64,000 nucleotides of DNA. Origin: Nocardia carnea NBRC 14403 (GTDB lineage: Bacteria > Actinomycetota > Actinomycetes > Mycobacteriales > Mycobacteriaceae). Under the pieces are notes generated by a model. The model did no database searches. It saw nothing but the letters and a program-made list of their open reading frames with translations, and was not told the DNA's origin. The stretch is taken from contig NZ_BAFV01000056.1 of assembly GCF_000308515.1 (NCBI RefSeq), positions 124,001 to 188,000 on the forward strand, in the 5' to 3' direction. This document shows, in pieces, positions 9,015 to 18,044 of this stretch; the stretch's first letter is position 1, and each line of letters begins with the position of its first letter. Position numbers and translations under genes: made by a program.

Positions 9015-9143
9015 CGAACCTCCGCACAGTCGAACAGTCAGGCAACTGTGACTATATGACCCAGATCACAAAAATGGGTGCGGAGTCGGTGAATCCGATC
9101 GAATCGAGATCCGGAAGCCGTTTTACGGCAACTTTCCCGCAAC

Positions 9144-9935
9144 TCACCGACCGCTGTAGACGGCCTTACCGGGGCCGACCTCGAGAAAGCTGCGTACCGC
9201 GCGCGGTAGATCCTCGGTATCGAACAACTCGCCGGAGACCTCGGGTGTCACCGAATCCGCGTGCCCGACCCCGCCCGAACGCCACGCCTCCACGATCCGT
9301 TTGGTGGCCGCGTGCGCACGTGTCGGCCCTTCGGCCAGCCGATGGGTCAGCGCCACGGCGGCGGACTCCACATCGTCGTGGACCTGGTTGACCACACCCC
9401 ACTCCCGCATGGTGGCCGCGTCGTACAGATCGCCGGTCATCACCAGTTCACGCGCCCGTCCCGACCCCGCGCGTTCGGCCAGCCGCTGCGGGCCACCCAT
9501 CGACGGGGTCAGCCCGACCACGATCTCCACCAGGCCGAACTTCGCCTTCGGCGCGGCCAGGATCAGATCACAGGCCAGCGCGATCTCGAAGGCGGCGGTG
9601 AGCGTGAGCGCATGCGCCGCGAACACCACCGGGCAGGGCAGTGCCTCGATCGGATGGCTGATCCGGTCGAACAGGTCCTGCCACAGTTGCGCACCCTGTT
9701 CGGCGGTCAGCCCGTCGAAACTGTGCACGTCCACACCGCCGGAGACCACCTTCCCCTCGGCGCGGATCAGCAGAGCCCGCGGCGGCCGCGCGGTGAGCTC
9801 CGCGAGATCGGCGGCCAGCGCATCGAACATGGCCTGGTCGAACAGGTTGAGCGGCGGTGCCGCCAACGTCAGCGTCGCGATCTCGGCGCCGCCCGTGGTG
9901 ACCGACCGTTGCAGACGAGTGGGTTTGGTGCTCAT
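9144..9935 (-). CDS. Enoyl-CoA hydratase/isomerase (crotonase) family protein
   Basis: 263 residues. The crotonase core runs from about residue 15 to 200. The two glutamates that carry out hydration in classical hydratases are present in FEIALACD and FGLVEIVVG. However, the glycine-rich turn that forms part of the oxyanion hole (usually LGGGCE) is TLTAAFE here, so the reaction may differ from simple enoyl-CoA hydration. The substrate is unknown; the neighbouring AMP-binding protein is encoded in the same direction 129 bp downstream, and a link in acyl metabolism is plausible. Start ATG 9935 (MSTKPTRLQ). A divergent gene starts 37 bp away, so the two share a compact promoter region. Confidence 0.87.
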   Translation of the reverse strand: MSTKPTRLQRSVTTGGAEIATLTLAAPPLNLFDQAMFDALAADLAELTARPPRALLIRAEGKVVSGGVDVHSFDGLTAEQGAQLWQDLFDRISHPIEALPCPVVFAAHALTLTAAFEIALACDLILAAPKAKFGLVEIVVGLTPSMGGPQRLAERAGSGRARELVMTGDLYDAATMREWGVVNQVHDDVESAAVALTHRLAEGPTRAHAATKRIVEAWRSGGVGHADSVTPEVSGELFDTEDLPRAVRSFLEVGPGKAVYSGR

Positions 9936-9972
9936 CTCGCAAGCTTATGGCCGGTCCTGCCAGACTGGGAAC

Positions 9973-10992
9973 ATGACCGAAACCGAACAGGGCAGCTATG
10001 TCGAACCGGGTGAGTTCAAGCGCGATACCAACTACATCACCACCCGGATCACCGCCGACGGTCGCGACGGGTACCCGGTGGAACCGGGCCGCTACCGGCT
10101 CGTCGCCGCGCGGGCCTGCCCGTGGGCGAACCGGACCCTGATCGTGCGCCGCCTACTCGGCCTGGAATCGGCGATCTCGCTGGGCCTGTGCGGCCCCACC
10201 CACGACAAACTGAGCTGGACTTTCGACCTGGACCCTGACGGCCTCGACCCCGTGCTGCGCATTCCCCGGCTGCGCGACGCCTACCTGGCCCGGTTCCCGG
10301 GCTATCCGCGCGGAATCACCGTGCCGGCGGTCGTGGATGTGCCCACCGGACAGGTCGTCACCAACGACTACGCACAGATGACTCTCGATTTCTCGTTGGA
10401 ATGGACCGTCCATCATCGCGCCGGGGCACCGCAGCTGTACCCCGAACCGTTGCGTGCCGAGATCGACGAGGTGAACGCCCGGGTCTTCCGCGAGGTGAAC
10501 AACGGGGTGTATCGCTGCGGGTTCGCCGGCGCCCAGGACGCCTACGACGCCGCCTACGACCGCCTGTTCACGGCACTGGACTGGCTGAGCGAGCGCCTCT
10601 CCGGACAGCGCTATTTGGTGGGCGACACGATCACCGAAGCCGACGTCCGGCTGTTCACCACTCTGGTGCGCTTCGACCCCGTCTACCACGGTCATTTCAA
10701 GTGCAACCGGAGCAAACTCACCGAGATGCCGGTCCTGTGGGCCTATGCCCGGGACCTGTTCCAGACCCCCGGATTCGGCGACACGATCGACTTCACGCAG
10801 ATCAAGGACCACTATTACAAGGTCCATACGGATATCAACCCGACCCAGGTCGTGCCCAAGGGACCGGAGCTGTCCGACTGGCTGTCCCCCCACGGCCGCG
10901 AAGCACTCCGCGGACGCCCCTTCGGCGACGGCACCCCACCCGAGCCACCCGTTCCCGGCGAGGAGGTCCCCCCGGAACACGGCGCCCGATAG
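9973..10992 (+). CDS. Glutathionyl-hydroquinone reductase-like protein (GST fold, Xi class)
   Basis: 339 residues. N-terminal thioredoxin-like domain with the catalytic ACPWANR motif (Cys at about 47), then the all-helical GST C-terminal domain (YLVGDTITEADVRLFTTLVRFDPVYHGHFKCN). This is the arrangement of the Xi-class reductases, which remove glutathione from hydroquinone conjugates. Actinobacteria use mycothiol rather than glutathione, so the physiological thiol is probably mycothiol; that is inference. The C-terminus has an extra Pro/Glu-rich tail (PPEPPVPGEEVPPEHGAR). Start ATG 9973; CAGACT 6 nt upstream may be a weak leaderless -10 site. Single-gene unit, divergent from the crotonase. 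Confidence 0.88.
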   Translation: MTETEQGSYVEPGEFKRDTNYITTRITADGRDGYPVEPGRYRLVAARACPWANRTLIVRRLLGLESAISLGLCGPTHDKLSWTFDLDPDGLDPVLRIPRLRDAYLARFPGYPRGITVPAVVDVPTGQVVTNDYAQMTLDFSLEWTVHHRAGAPQLYPEPLRAEIDEVNARVFREVNNGVYRCGFAGAQDAYDAAYDRLFTALDWLSERLSGQRYLVGDTITEADVRLFTTLVRFDPVYHGHFKCNRSKLTEMPVLWAYARDLFQTPGFGDTIDFTQIKDHYYKVHTDINPTQVVPKGPELSDWLSPHGREALRGRPFGDGTPPEPPVPGEEVPPEHGAR

Positions 10993-11454
10993 ATCCGGCA
11001 GGGCCCGGCTGCACGGGGAGCACAGGTCGGCAGTCCGTCGTAGCGACGAACACAGCCCCCGCGGAGTCCAACAGCGCACAAAGGAACTCCGGTGGCTCCC
11101 CGCTCTGGTATCTCGGCTCGGCACCATATGTCGAAAAGTCACCGTCGACCCGGCACATCCAGTAGTGGTAGTGCCGAGTTCCGGCGATGAACCGAACAGC
11201 ACATCTCCTCTTCCCACATTCGCCATGGTGATTTCATCGACCGATCCAGTCGATGGCGTATGTAGAAGCAAGTGCACCGGAACAGCGAGTCCCAGGAGGA
11301 CCACCCGGCCGGCACCCGCATGCTCCCGGGGCCGATCGGATGCACCGGTACCAGTGCGCATCGGAACCCGGAAGCCGGGTAATCCGTTGTCGGAACGGAC
11401 GAAGCTCGGCCCGGTGCCATACAGTGCATAGGGCTCGCAAAGGAGGATGACGCC
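10993..11454. other. 462-bp gap with no recognisable gene
   Basis: No open frame here has coding character, no RNA gene was recognised and no strong hairpin was seen. The right end carries AGGAGG (11441-11446), 8 nt before the GTG start of the next gene. The promoter of the 11455-13996 operon should lie here. Confidence 0.6.
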
Positions 11455-12276
11455 GTGCGTAACGGGGCAGTGGAAAAAGCCGTGATCGAGGCGCTCGACC
11501 ACGGTTCCCGGCTACAAGCACCCGCCGTCGCCAAGTACGTTGCGCGACTGCGGCGGGCCCATCCGGACGAAACGCCCGCCCAGCTCGTCGAACGCCTGGA
11601 ACGCCAGTATCTGCTGGCGGTCACGGGCAGCGGTAGCGCCGTCGGCGCATCGGCCGCGGTTCCCGGGGTCGGCACGATCGCCGCGCTCGCCGCGGTGAGC
11701 GCCGAGACCACCTTCTTCATGGAGGCCTCGGCGCTGTTCACGCTCGCGGTGGCCGCCGTACACGGAGTCCGGCCCGAGGACGCCCCGCAACGCCGCGCCA
11801 TGGTGCTGGCCGTGGTCCTGGGTGACAGCGGTATGGAGATCGTGCAGAAAAGCGTCGGCTCCTCGGCCAAGAACTGGGGCACCGTTTTCGCGGACAAGGT
11901 TCCCGGCCTGTCCGGTATGAACGATTCGCTGCTGAAACGGTTCATCGTACGGTTCCTCACCAAACGCGCCGCGCTGATGGCCGGCAAGGTGGTCCCCGCC
12001 GGGATCGGCGCCGTGATCGGCGGTGTCGGTAACCGGGCGCTCGGCAAGGCCACGATCAACAACGCCCGCAAGGCCTTCGGGCCGGCACCGCACTATTTCG
12101 CCGATGAGATGGTGCTGGACGCCGAACTCGCGCCCGGTACCGGGCAGCCGGACAAGCCCGTGGCACAGCCGGATTCGCCATTACCGCCGGCGAAGGAATC
12201 GCCTCGCGTCCCGCCGCAGGGCGCACCGGCAGCACTCCCGACCGACCCCCGGCAGCCGCCGGCCGATCCCCGATGA
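11455..12276 (+). CDS. EcsC-like membrane-associated protein
   Basis: 273 residues; the start GTG 11455 is fixed by AGGAGG at 11441-11446. The N-terminal part is soluble and helical (AVAKYVARLRRAHPDETPAQLVERLERQYLLAVTGSG). The middle has small-residue, glycine-rich hydrophobic helices (GASAAVPGVGTIAALAAVSAET and AGKVVPAGIGAVIGGVGNRALG) of the kind found in EcsC-family proteins. The last 55 residues are a Pro/Ala/Asp-rich disordered tail. Its stop overlaps the start of the ABC ATPase by 4 nt (ATGA), so it is translationally coupled to an ABC transporter, recalling the Bacillus EcsABC arrangement. The function of EcsC proteins is not known. Confidence 0.7.
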   Translation: MRNGAVEKAVIEALDHGSRLQAPAVAKYVARLRRAHPDETPAQLVERLERQYLLAVTGSGSAVGASAAVPGVGTIAALAAVSAETTFFMEASALFTLAVAAVHGVRPEDAPQRRAMVLAVVLGDSGMEIVQKSVGSSAKNWGTVFADKVPGLSGMNDSLLKRFIVRFLTKRAALMAGKVVPAGIGAVIGGVGNRALGKATINNARKAFGPAPHYFADEMVLDAELAPGTGQPDKPVAQPDSPLPPAKESPRVPPQGAPAALPTDPRQPPADPR

Positions 12277-13217
12277 GGCCCGCGATCACGGTCCGGGGCC
12301 TGACCAAACGCTTCCCGGACTTCGAGATCGGCGCGCAGGATGTGTCCTTCGATATCGCCGCGGGTACCTGCGCCGCGCTGGTCGGCCCCCCGGGCTCCGG
12401 GAAATCGACGATCGTCGCGGCCCTGCTGGGACTGCTCCCACCCACCACGGGGTCGGCGACACTGAGCGGTGGGCGCGGTAGCTCGGCGGTGGGCGCCGTC
12501 CTCGCGCCCCGCGGACTGCATCCCCGGCGCACCGTCCGTGACCATCTGCGGGTGTACGCCGCCGCCGGCGGGCACCCCGATCGCCGGGTGCCTGCCGTAC
12601 TCGAGATCACCGGTCTCACCGAACGCGCCGACACCGTCCCCGACGAGCTGACGCCCGGGGAAGAAGCCCGCGCCGCCCTGGCGACCGCGCTGCTCGGCGA
12701 CCCCCCGCTACTGATCCTCGACGACCCCACCGCCGGTATGCAGCTCACCGAGATCTCCTGGCTGCAAGGTTTCCTCCGGCAGCACACCCGCCGCGGCGGG
12801 ACCGTGTTGTTCACCGCGCAGAGCCTGGTCACGGCGTTGCCGATCGCCGACCATCTGGTGGTTCTCGGTGCCAACGCAACGGTCGCCTACCAGGGCAGCC
12901 CGGCGCGGTTGCGGCGGCGCAACCCCGATCGGCTGGTGGTCGCGTCCTCGTCGTCGATCGCGATCGCCACCGCCCTGGCCGCCCGCGGCTTCACCGATGC
13001 GGTGATCCGGCCCGACGATCAACTCGCCGTGGCCGGAGCGACCGAGGACGATATCGTCGAGGCCGCCCGGGCCGCCGAGGTCCGGCTGGACGCGATCATG
13101 CCCGACCGGATCCATCCCGACCGCGTTCTCGCCTCACTGACCCATGCCGCCGCCGCGCGGCCGGCCGGTCCCGGAATGCCGCCGTCCACCTCTCTGCCGT
13201 ACGGGGTTTCCCGATGA
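12273..13217 (+). CDS. ABC transporter ATP-binding protein with degenerate catalytic motifs
   Basis: 314 residues. Walker A is intact (GPPGSGKS, about residues 36-43). The signature motif, normally LSGGQ, reads LTPGEEARAALATALLG. Walker B is LLILDDPTAGM, with aspartate where the catalytic glutamate should be, and the H-loop histidine is replaced (FTAQSL). The protein should bind ATP but may hydrolyse it poorly, and only if a partner supplies the other half-sites. The C-terminal 100 residues form an accessory domain like that of drug/lantibiotic-type ATPases. The gene overlaps its neighbours on both sides by 4 nt (12273-12276 and 13214-13217), giving a tight EcsC-ATPase-permease unit. Confidence 0.85.
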   Translation: MRPAITVRGLTKRFPDFEIGAQDVSFDIAAGTCAALVGPPGSGKSTIVAALLGLLPPTTGSATLSGGRGSSAVGAVLAPRGLHPRRTVRDHLRVYAAAGGHPDRRVPAVLEITGLTERADTVPDELTPGEEARAALATALLGDPPLLILDDPTAGMQLTEISWLQGFLRQHTRRGGTVLFTAQSLVTALPIADHLVVLGANATVAYQGSPARLRRRNPDRLVVASSSSIAIATALAARGFTDAVIRPDDQLAVAGATEDDIVEAARAAEVRLDAIMPDRIHPDRVLASLTHAAAARPAGPGMPPSTSLPYGVSR

Positions 13218-13996
13218 TCGACGTCGTACCCGCGGAACTGATTCCGCCCGTACTCTCCGAATACCGCAAGGCCGTCACGCTGCGCTACACCCGGGTCCTC
13301 GCCGGGCTGGCGGTGGCGGTGGCGATCGCGGCGCCCGCCATGAGTGCCATCCTGGCCGGTCCGCAGGACCCGGAGGGCGAGCCGGTGACGGGCGCCGCAA
13401 CCATCGGGCTCTATCTGGCGCTGTTCGCCGTCGTGCTGGGATCCGCGGCGTTCGGCGCCGCGGGGGCGGCCGGGGAACATGAGCACGACACCCTCATGAT
13501 CACTGCCCTGTTCACCGTGGACCGCGATAAGCTGGCCGCCGCGAAATTCCTGGTCACCGGTCTCGCGGCACTGGCCGCGGCGCTGGCGGTCGAGATCGTG
13601 GCCGTGCTCTGCCTGCTGCTGTTCGGCCGGGACAAATTCGAGTTCACCGGTTCGCTGTTCGCCGTCCTCGGCGGCGGCCTGATCGCTGCCGTCTGCTGGG
13701 CGCTGATCGGCACCGGGATCGGGTTGCTGGTGCGGGCGCCGCTGCTCGCGGTCGGCGCCGTCCTCGGGTGGTTGCTGCTCGTCGAACCCCTGCTGTGGGT
13801 GGTCACCGCGGGTATCGGCATCCCGGGTGTCGTGACACTGCTACCCGGATCCGCCACGCTGAGCACCCTGTTCTCCGGATCCTTCGCCGATGCCGATCTG
13901 CTGGCCCCGGCGCCTGCGGCGATCGTTGTCCTGCTGTTGTGGACCGTGGGGATCGGTGGCTGGAGCTGGTGGTCGCTGCGTCGCGCGGAGCTCTGA
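13214..13996 (+). CDS. ABC-2 type transporter permease
   Basis: 260 residues, about six membrane segments: YTRVLAGLAVAVAIAAPAM, TIGLYLALFAVVLGSAAFGA, LVTGLAALAAALAVEIVAV, FAVLGGGLIAAVCWALIGTG, LLAVGAVLGWLLLVEPLL and AAIVVLLLWTVGIGGWSW. This is the topology of ABC-2 permeases, with an extracellular loop between segments 1 and 2. It overlaps the ATPase gene by 4 nt, so the two proteins are surely partners. Substrate unknown. Start ATG 13214. Confidence 0.85.
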   Translation: MIDVVPAELIPPVLSEYRKAVTLRYTRVLAGLAVAVAIAAPAMSAILAGPQDPEGEPVTGAATIGLYLALFAVVLGSAAFGAAGAAGEHEHDTLMITALFTVDRDKLAAAKFLVTGLAALAAALAVEIVAVLCLLLFGRDKFEFTGSLFAVLGGGLIAAVCWALIGTGIGLLVRAPLLAVGAVLGWLLLVEPLLWVVTAGIGIPGVVTLLPGSATLSTLFSGSFADADLLAPAPAAIVVLLLWTVGIGGWSWWSLRRAEL

Positions 13997-14166
13997 CCCG
14001 CCCGGAACCCGCTCTCGGGAACAAGACCCTGTCGGTAGGCGTCGTTATGGTCGATGGCAGGTGAAAGCGGGGGTATACGGGAGGGGCGGATGGACGGATC
14101 GGACCTGCACGCGATAGCCCGGCGAACAACTACGGCGTGTCCCCATGCGTGCCCAAGGGATACGGC

Positions 14167-17100
14167 GTGAGCACTTCGGGCCCGGATGCGGCGGCGAAGG
14201 GTGACTACACAGCGACCTCGCGCCCGCCCGGTCGGCGGACCCTGAACAAGCCGGAACCAGCGGCGAAACATGCCGATGGGGGCGGCGCGCAGACAGGGTG
14301 GATCCGCAGACTGTGGTCGGAGTGCCGGCGCTACCCCGGCACGCTGGCCGGTATCGCGCTGGCGTTGGTAGCCGGAGCTGCGGCCGAGATCGTGGCCCCG
14401 CTGCTCACGAAGTGGGCCGTGGATTCGGCGACCACCGGCGCCACCCGGGTCATCGGAATCGTCGCCGGGCTGCTGGCCGTGCTCGCCGCCGGGCGGTTCG
14501 CCGCTTCGTTCGGACGGCGGATGCTCGCCGGGAAACTCTCCCTCGACGTCCAGCACGGTCTGCGGTTGCAACTGCTGAGCTCGCTGCAACGGCTCGACGG
14601 CGCCGGCCAGGACGCCCTGCGCACCGGACAGGTGGTGTCGCGCTCCATCACCGACCTGCAGCTGGTGCAATCACTGTTGGCGATGGCACCGCTGTCGGGG
14701 ATGTCGCTGCTGCAGTTCGTACTCGCGGCCGGGGTGATGCTGTGGCTGTCCCCACCGCTGGCCGCGGCCGCGTTGCTGATGGTGCCGCTGGTGATCGCCG
14801 TGGTCTACCGGATGCGGCCGCGGTTGCACGCCGCGACCTGGTCGGCCCAGCAGCGGGCGGCGGAACTGGCCCAGCATGTGGAGGAGACGGTCACCGGGGT
14901 CCGGGTGGTCAAGGGATTCGGCCAGGAAGCCCGCATGGTCGACGTTCTGGAGGGGCACGGCCGCCGGTTGTTCGCCGAACGGATGCGCGCCGCCGGTATC
15001 AACGCCCGCTTCTCGCCCACCCTGGCCGCGATACCGCAGGCAGGTCTGGTGGTGGTGATCGCGCTCGGCGGCTGGCTCGCCCTGCAGGGCAGCATCGGTC
15101 TCGGCACCTTCCTCGCCTTCAGCGCCTATGTCACGACGATGACCACCACCGCCCGCACGATGGCGTCGGTGATCATCCTGGCCCAGCTCACCCGCGCCGC
15201 GGCCGAACGCGTGTACCAGGTGATCGACGCCGGACCGGCGGTGGCCGATCCGCCACAGCCGGTGCCCGTTCCCGACGGCCCACTGGGCATCGAACTCGAA
15301 TCGGTGACCTTCGGGTTCGACCCCGGGGAACCGATTCTGCGCGATCTCGACCTGCGGGTACGCCCGGGGGAAACCGTCGCGGTCATCGGTCCGGCCGGGT
15401 CCGGGAAGACCACCCTGTCACTGCTGCTACCCAGGTTCTACGCCCCCGATTCCGGCCGGATCCGGCTGCTCGGCACGGGCGCCACCGAGCCCGTCGATAT
15501 CGCCGACGTCGCCGCGGACCGGTTACGCGCGGCCGTCGGTGTGGTCTTCGACGACCCGTTCCTGTTCAGCTCCAGCGTCGCCACCAATATCGCATTGGGC
15601 CGGCCCGACGCCACCGACGCCGAGATCCGGGAGGCCGCCCGCCAGGCCGCTGCCGAGGAATTCATCGAAGCGCTACCCGACGGCTACGACACGGTGGTCG
15701 GAGAACGCGGGCTCACCCTCTCCGGCGGCCAGCGGCAACGGATCGCGCTGGCGCGGGCGCTGCTGGCCCGGCCGCAGATCCTCGTCCTCGACGACGCCAC
15801 CTCGGCGGTGGACGCGGTGACCGAGGCGGCCATTTTCGGCGCCCTGCCCGACCAGGGGTCGCGGACCACGATCATCCTCGCGCATCGCGAATCCACCCTG
15901 GCCCACGCCGACCGGGTGATCCGCCTGCCGGAACCGGCAACGGCGGTGGTGAGCGGCCCCGCCGTCGTATCCGAGCGCCTGCCGGTCGCGCAGTCCAGGG
16001 ACCGGATGGCTGCCGCGGCGAATCTCAGCGAAACACCCGAGCTGCGCCGGGAGATCGCCCGCCTGCCCGCAGCCGACGAACAGCCCCGGCTCGATCCCGC
16101 CCGGCTGCGCCGGCCCGATCCCGGTTTCCGGCTGGCGCGTCTGCTGCGCCCGGTACGCCTCCTGGTTCTGGCCTCGGTGCTGCTCCTCGCCCTGGACGCC
16201 CTCATCGGCATCGGTTTCCCGCCGCTGGTGCGGCATGCCATCGATACCGGTGTCGCCGGATCCGACCCGGGTGCCCTCGCCCTCACCGCACTCCTGGGTA
16301 CGGGACTGGTCCTGGCCGGCTGGGTGGTGGCCGCCGCGACCACCCTGCTCACCTCCCGCACCGGCGAGCGAGTGCTCTACGGGTTACGGATTCGCAGTTA
16401 CGCGCATCTGCAGCGGCTCGGGCTGGACTACTACGAGCGGGAACTGTCCGGCCGGATCATGACGCGGATGACCACCGATGTCGACGCGCTCTCCACTTTC
16501 TTGCAGACCGGTGTCTCGACCGCGATGGTGAGCGCGCTCTCGCTGGCCGGGATCGCACTCGCCCTCCTGGTGATCGATACGCAGCTCGCCCTCGTGGTGC
16601 TGCTGGGCGTACTCCCGCCGCTGATCATCGCCACGGTGATCTTCCGCCGGGTCTCCTCGGTGGCCTACAGCATCTCCCGGGAACGGGTGTCGACGGTGAA
16701 CGCCGATTTCCAGGAGAACATCGCCGGCCTGCGCGCCGTTCAGGCATACCGGCACGAACGGCGTTCGGCGCACCGGTTCGCCGAATATTCCTCCGGGTAC
16801 CGGCGCAGCCGGATGCGGGCGCAGAAGGCCATCGCACTGTACTTCGCGTTCATGGCGTCGTGGACCGATCTGGCGCTGGCCCTGGTGGTGCTCACCGGAG
16901 CGCATGCGGTCGCCGCCGGCGATACCAGCGCCGGCACCCTCATCGCGTTCGTGCTGTACCTGGAACTGCTGTTCGGCCCGGTACAGCAGTTGTCGCAGGT
17001 CTTCGACGGTTACCAGCAGGCACGAGTCGGCCTGCGGCGGATCGGCGAACTGTTGCGCACGCCCTCGTCGATCCGGGCCGATCCGCCCGGCGCCGACCCA

Positions 17101-17904
17101 CTCACCACCGGCCTGCGCGGGGAGCTGGAGCTCGACACCGTCCGTTTCCGCTACCCGAGCACCGAGCGCCCCGCGCTCGACGAGGTATCGCTGGCCGTGG
17201 CACCGGGCCGGTCGCTGGCGCTGGTCGGCGCCACCGGTGCCGGCAAATCCACCATCGTCAAACTGCTGGCCCGGCTCTACGATCTCGCCGAAACCGATTC
17301 CGGCGCGGTCCGGGCCGACGGAGTGGATATCCGCGATTACCGGCTGGACCGGTACCGCTCCCGGCTGGGCATGGTCCCGCAGGAAGCTCACCTGTTCACC
17401 GGCGATATCGCGAGCAACATTGCATTCGGGAAACCCTCCGCGACCGAAACCGAGATCGCCGCGGCCGCCCGGGCGGTGGGCGCGGCGGAGATGATCGCCG
17501 GTCTGCCCGGCGGAATGCACCGGGCGGTCGGCGAGCGCGGGCGCGGCCTGTCCGCCGGTCAGCGCCAGCTCGTCGCCCTGGCGCGGGCCCAGCTCGTCGA
17601 CCCCGACGTGCTGCTCCTCGACGAGGCCACCGCCACCCTCGACCCCGATGCGGAGGAGAAAGTGCTGGCAGCGACCGGTTCGCTGGCGCGCAACCGGACA
17701 ACGGTGGTCGTCGCACACCGTTTGGCGACCGCCGCCCGCGCCGATCGCATCGCCGTCGTCGCCCACGGCCGGATCGTGGAACTCGGGTCACACACCGAGC
17801 TGCTGGCGGCCGGCGGGGAGTATGCCCGCCTGTGGACAGCCGCGGGTAACACGGAAGGAATATTCTCGATAGGACACGAGTCGTCAACTATGAGGTCGGG
17901 GTAG
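14167..17904 (+). CDS. Fused two-module ABC exporter (TMD-NBD-TMD-NBD)
   Basis: About 1245 residues from GTG 14167, preferred over GTG 14137 because AAGGGA (14155-14160) sits 6 nt upstream. Two complete type IV exporter halves are joined: TMD1 about residues 50-330, NBD1 about 370-600, TMD2 about 660-960, NBD2 about 990-1220. NBD1: Walker A GPAGSGKTT, signature LSGGQ, Walker B ILVLDDATS (Asp instead of the catalytic Glu). NBD2: Walker A GATGAGKST, signature LSAGQ, Walker B VLLLDEATA. One ATP site therefore has all consensus residues (LSGGQ of NBD1 facing Walker A/B of NBD2) and the other is degenerate, as in asymmetric heterodimeric exporters. Likely a drug, lipid or peptide exporter. The 170-bp gap from the preceding permease suggests its own promoter. 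Confidence 0.9.
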   Translation: MSTSGPDAAAKGDYTATSRPPGRRTLNKPEPAAKHADGGGAQTGWIRRLWSECRRYPGTLAGIALALVAGAAAEIVAPLLTKWAVDSATTGATRVIGIVAGLLAVLAAGRFAASFGRRMLAGKLSLDVQHGLRLQLLSSLQRLDGAGQDALRTGQVVSRSITDLQLVQSLLAMAPLSGMSLLQFVLAAGVMLWLSPPLAAAALLMVPLVIAVVYRMRPRLHAATWSAQQRAAELAQHVEETVTGVRVVKGFGQEARMVDVLEGHGRRLFAERMRAAGINARFSPTLAAIPQAGLVVVIALGGWLALQGSIGLGTFLAFSAYVTTMTTTARTMASVIILAQLTRAAAERVYQVIDAGPAVADPPQPVPVPDGPLGIELESVTFGFDPGEPILRDLDLRVRPGETVAVIGPAGSGKTTLSLLLPRFYAPDSGRIRLLGTGATEPVDIADVAADRLRAAVGVVFDDPFLFSSSVATNIALGRPDATDAEIREAARQAAAEEFIEALPDGYDTVVGERGLTLSGGQRQRIALARALLARPQILVLDDATSAVDAVTEAAIFGALPDQGSRTTIILAHRESTLAHADRVIRLPEPATAVVSGPAVVSERLPVAQSRDRMAAAANLSETPELRREIARLPAADEQPRLDPARLRRPDPGFRLARLLRPVRLLVLASVLLLALDALIGIGFPPLVRHAIDTGVAGSDPGALALTALLGTGLVLAGWVVAAATTLLTSRTGERVLYGLRIRSYAHLQRLGLDYYERELSGRIMTRMTTDVDALSTFLQTGVSTAMVSALSLAGIALALLVIDTQLALVVLLGVLPPLIIATVIFRRVSSVAYSISRERVSTVNADFQENIAGLRAVQAYRHERRSAHRFAEYSSGYRRSRMRAQKAIALYFAFMASWTDLALALVVLTGAHAVAAGDTSAGTLIAFVLYLELLFGPVQQLSQVFDGYQQARVGLRRIGELLRTPSSIRADPPGADPLTTGLRGELELDTVRFRYPSTERPALDEVSLAVAPGRSLALVGATGAGKSTIVKLLARLYDLAETDSGAVRADGVDIRDYRLDRYRSRLGMVPQEAHLFTGDIASNIAFGKPSATETEIAAAARAVGAAEMIAGLPGGMHRAVGERGRGLSAGQRQLVALARAQLVDPDVLLLDEATATLDPDAEEKVLAATGSLARNRTTVVVAHRLATAARADRIAVVAHGRIVELGSHTELLAAGGEYARLWTAAGNTEGIFSIGHESSTMRSG

Positions 17905-18044
17905 ACCGGTGGTCGGTGACGTTGCCGATGGGCACGGGGGCCTATCCTCGTCAGAGGGCGTATCGGTACCCATCCACCGATCCCCGGTGCCGGGCACGTC
18001 ACAAACGTCGCAGCGCGAAGAACGAAATGAGGCGAACACCTGCT

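Noticed and set aside
14298..17849. A 1,183-residue open frame antiparallel-looking in composition but on the same strand as the fused ABC exporter.
   Set aside because: Arg/Gly/Pro-rich translation with no domain, entirely inside the exporter gene in another frame; a shadow of high-GC codon use.
17908..18044. TTGCCG/TATCCT as the kgd promoter.
   Set aside because: The spacer of about 15 nt is short and both hexamers are weak; not enough to report.
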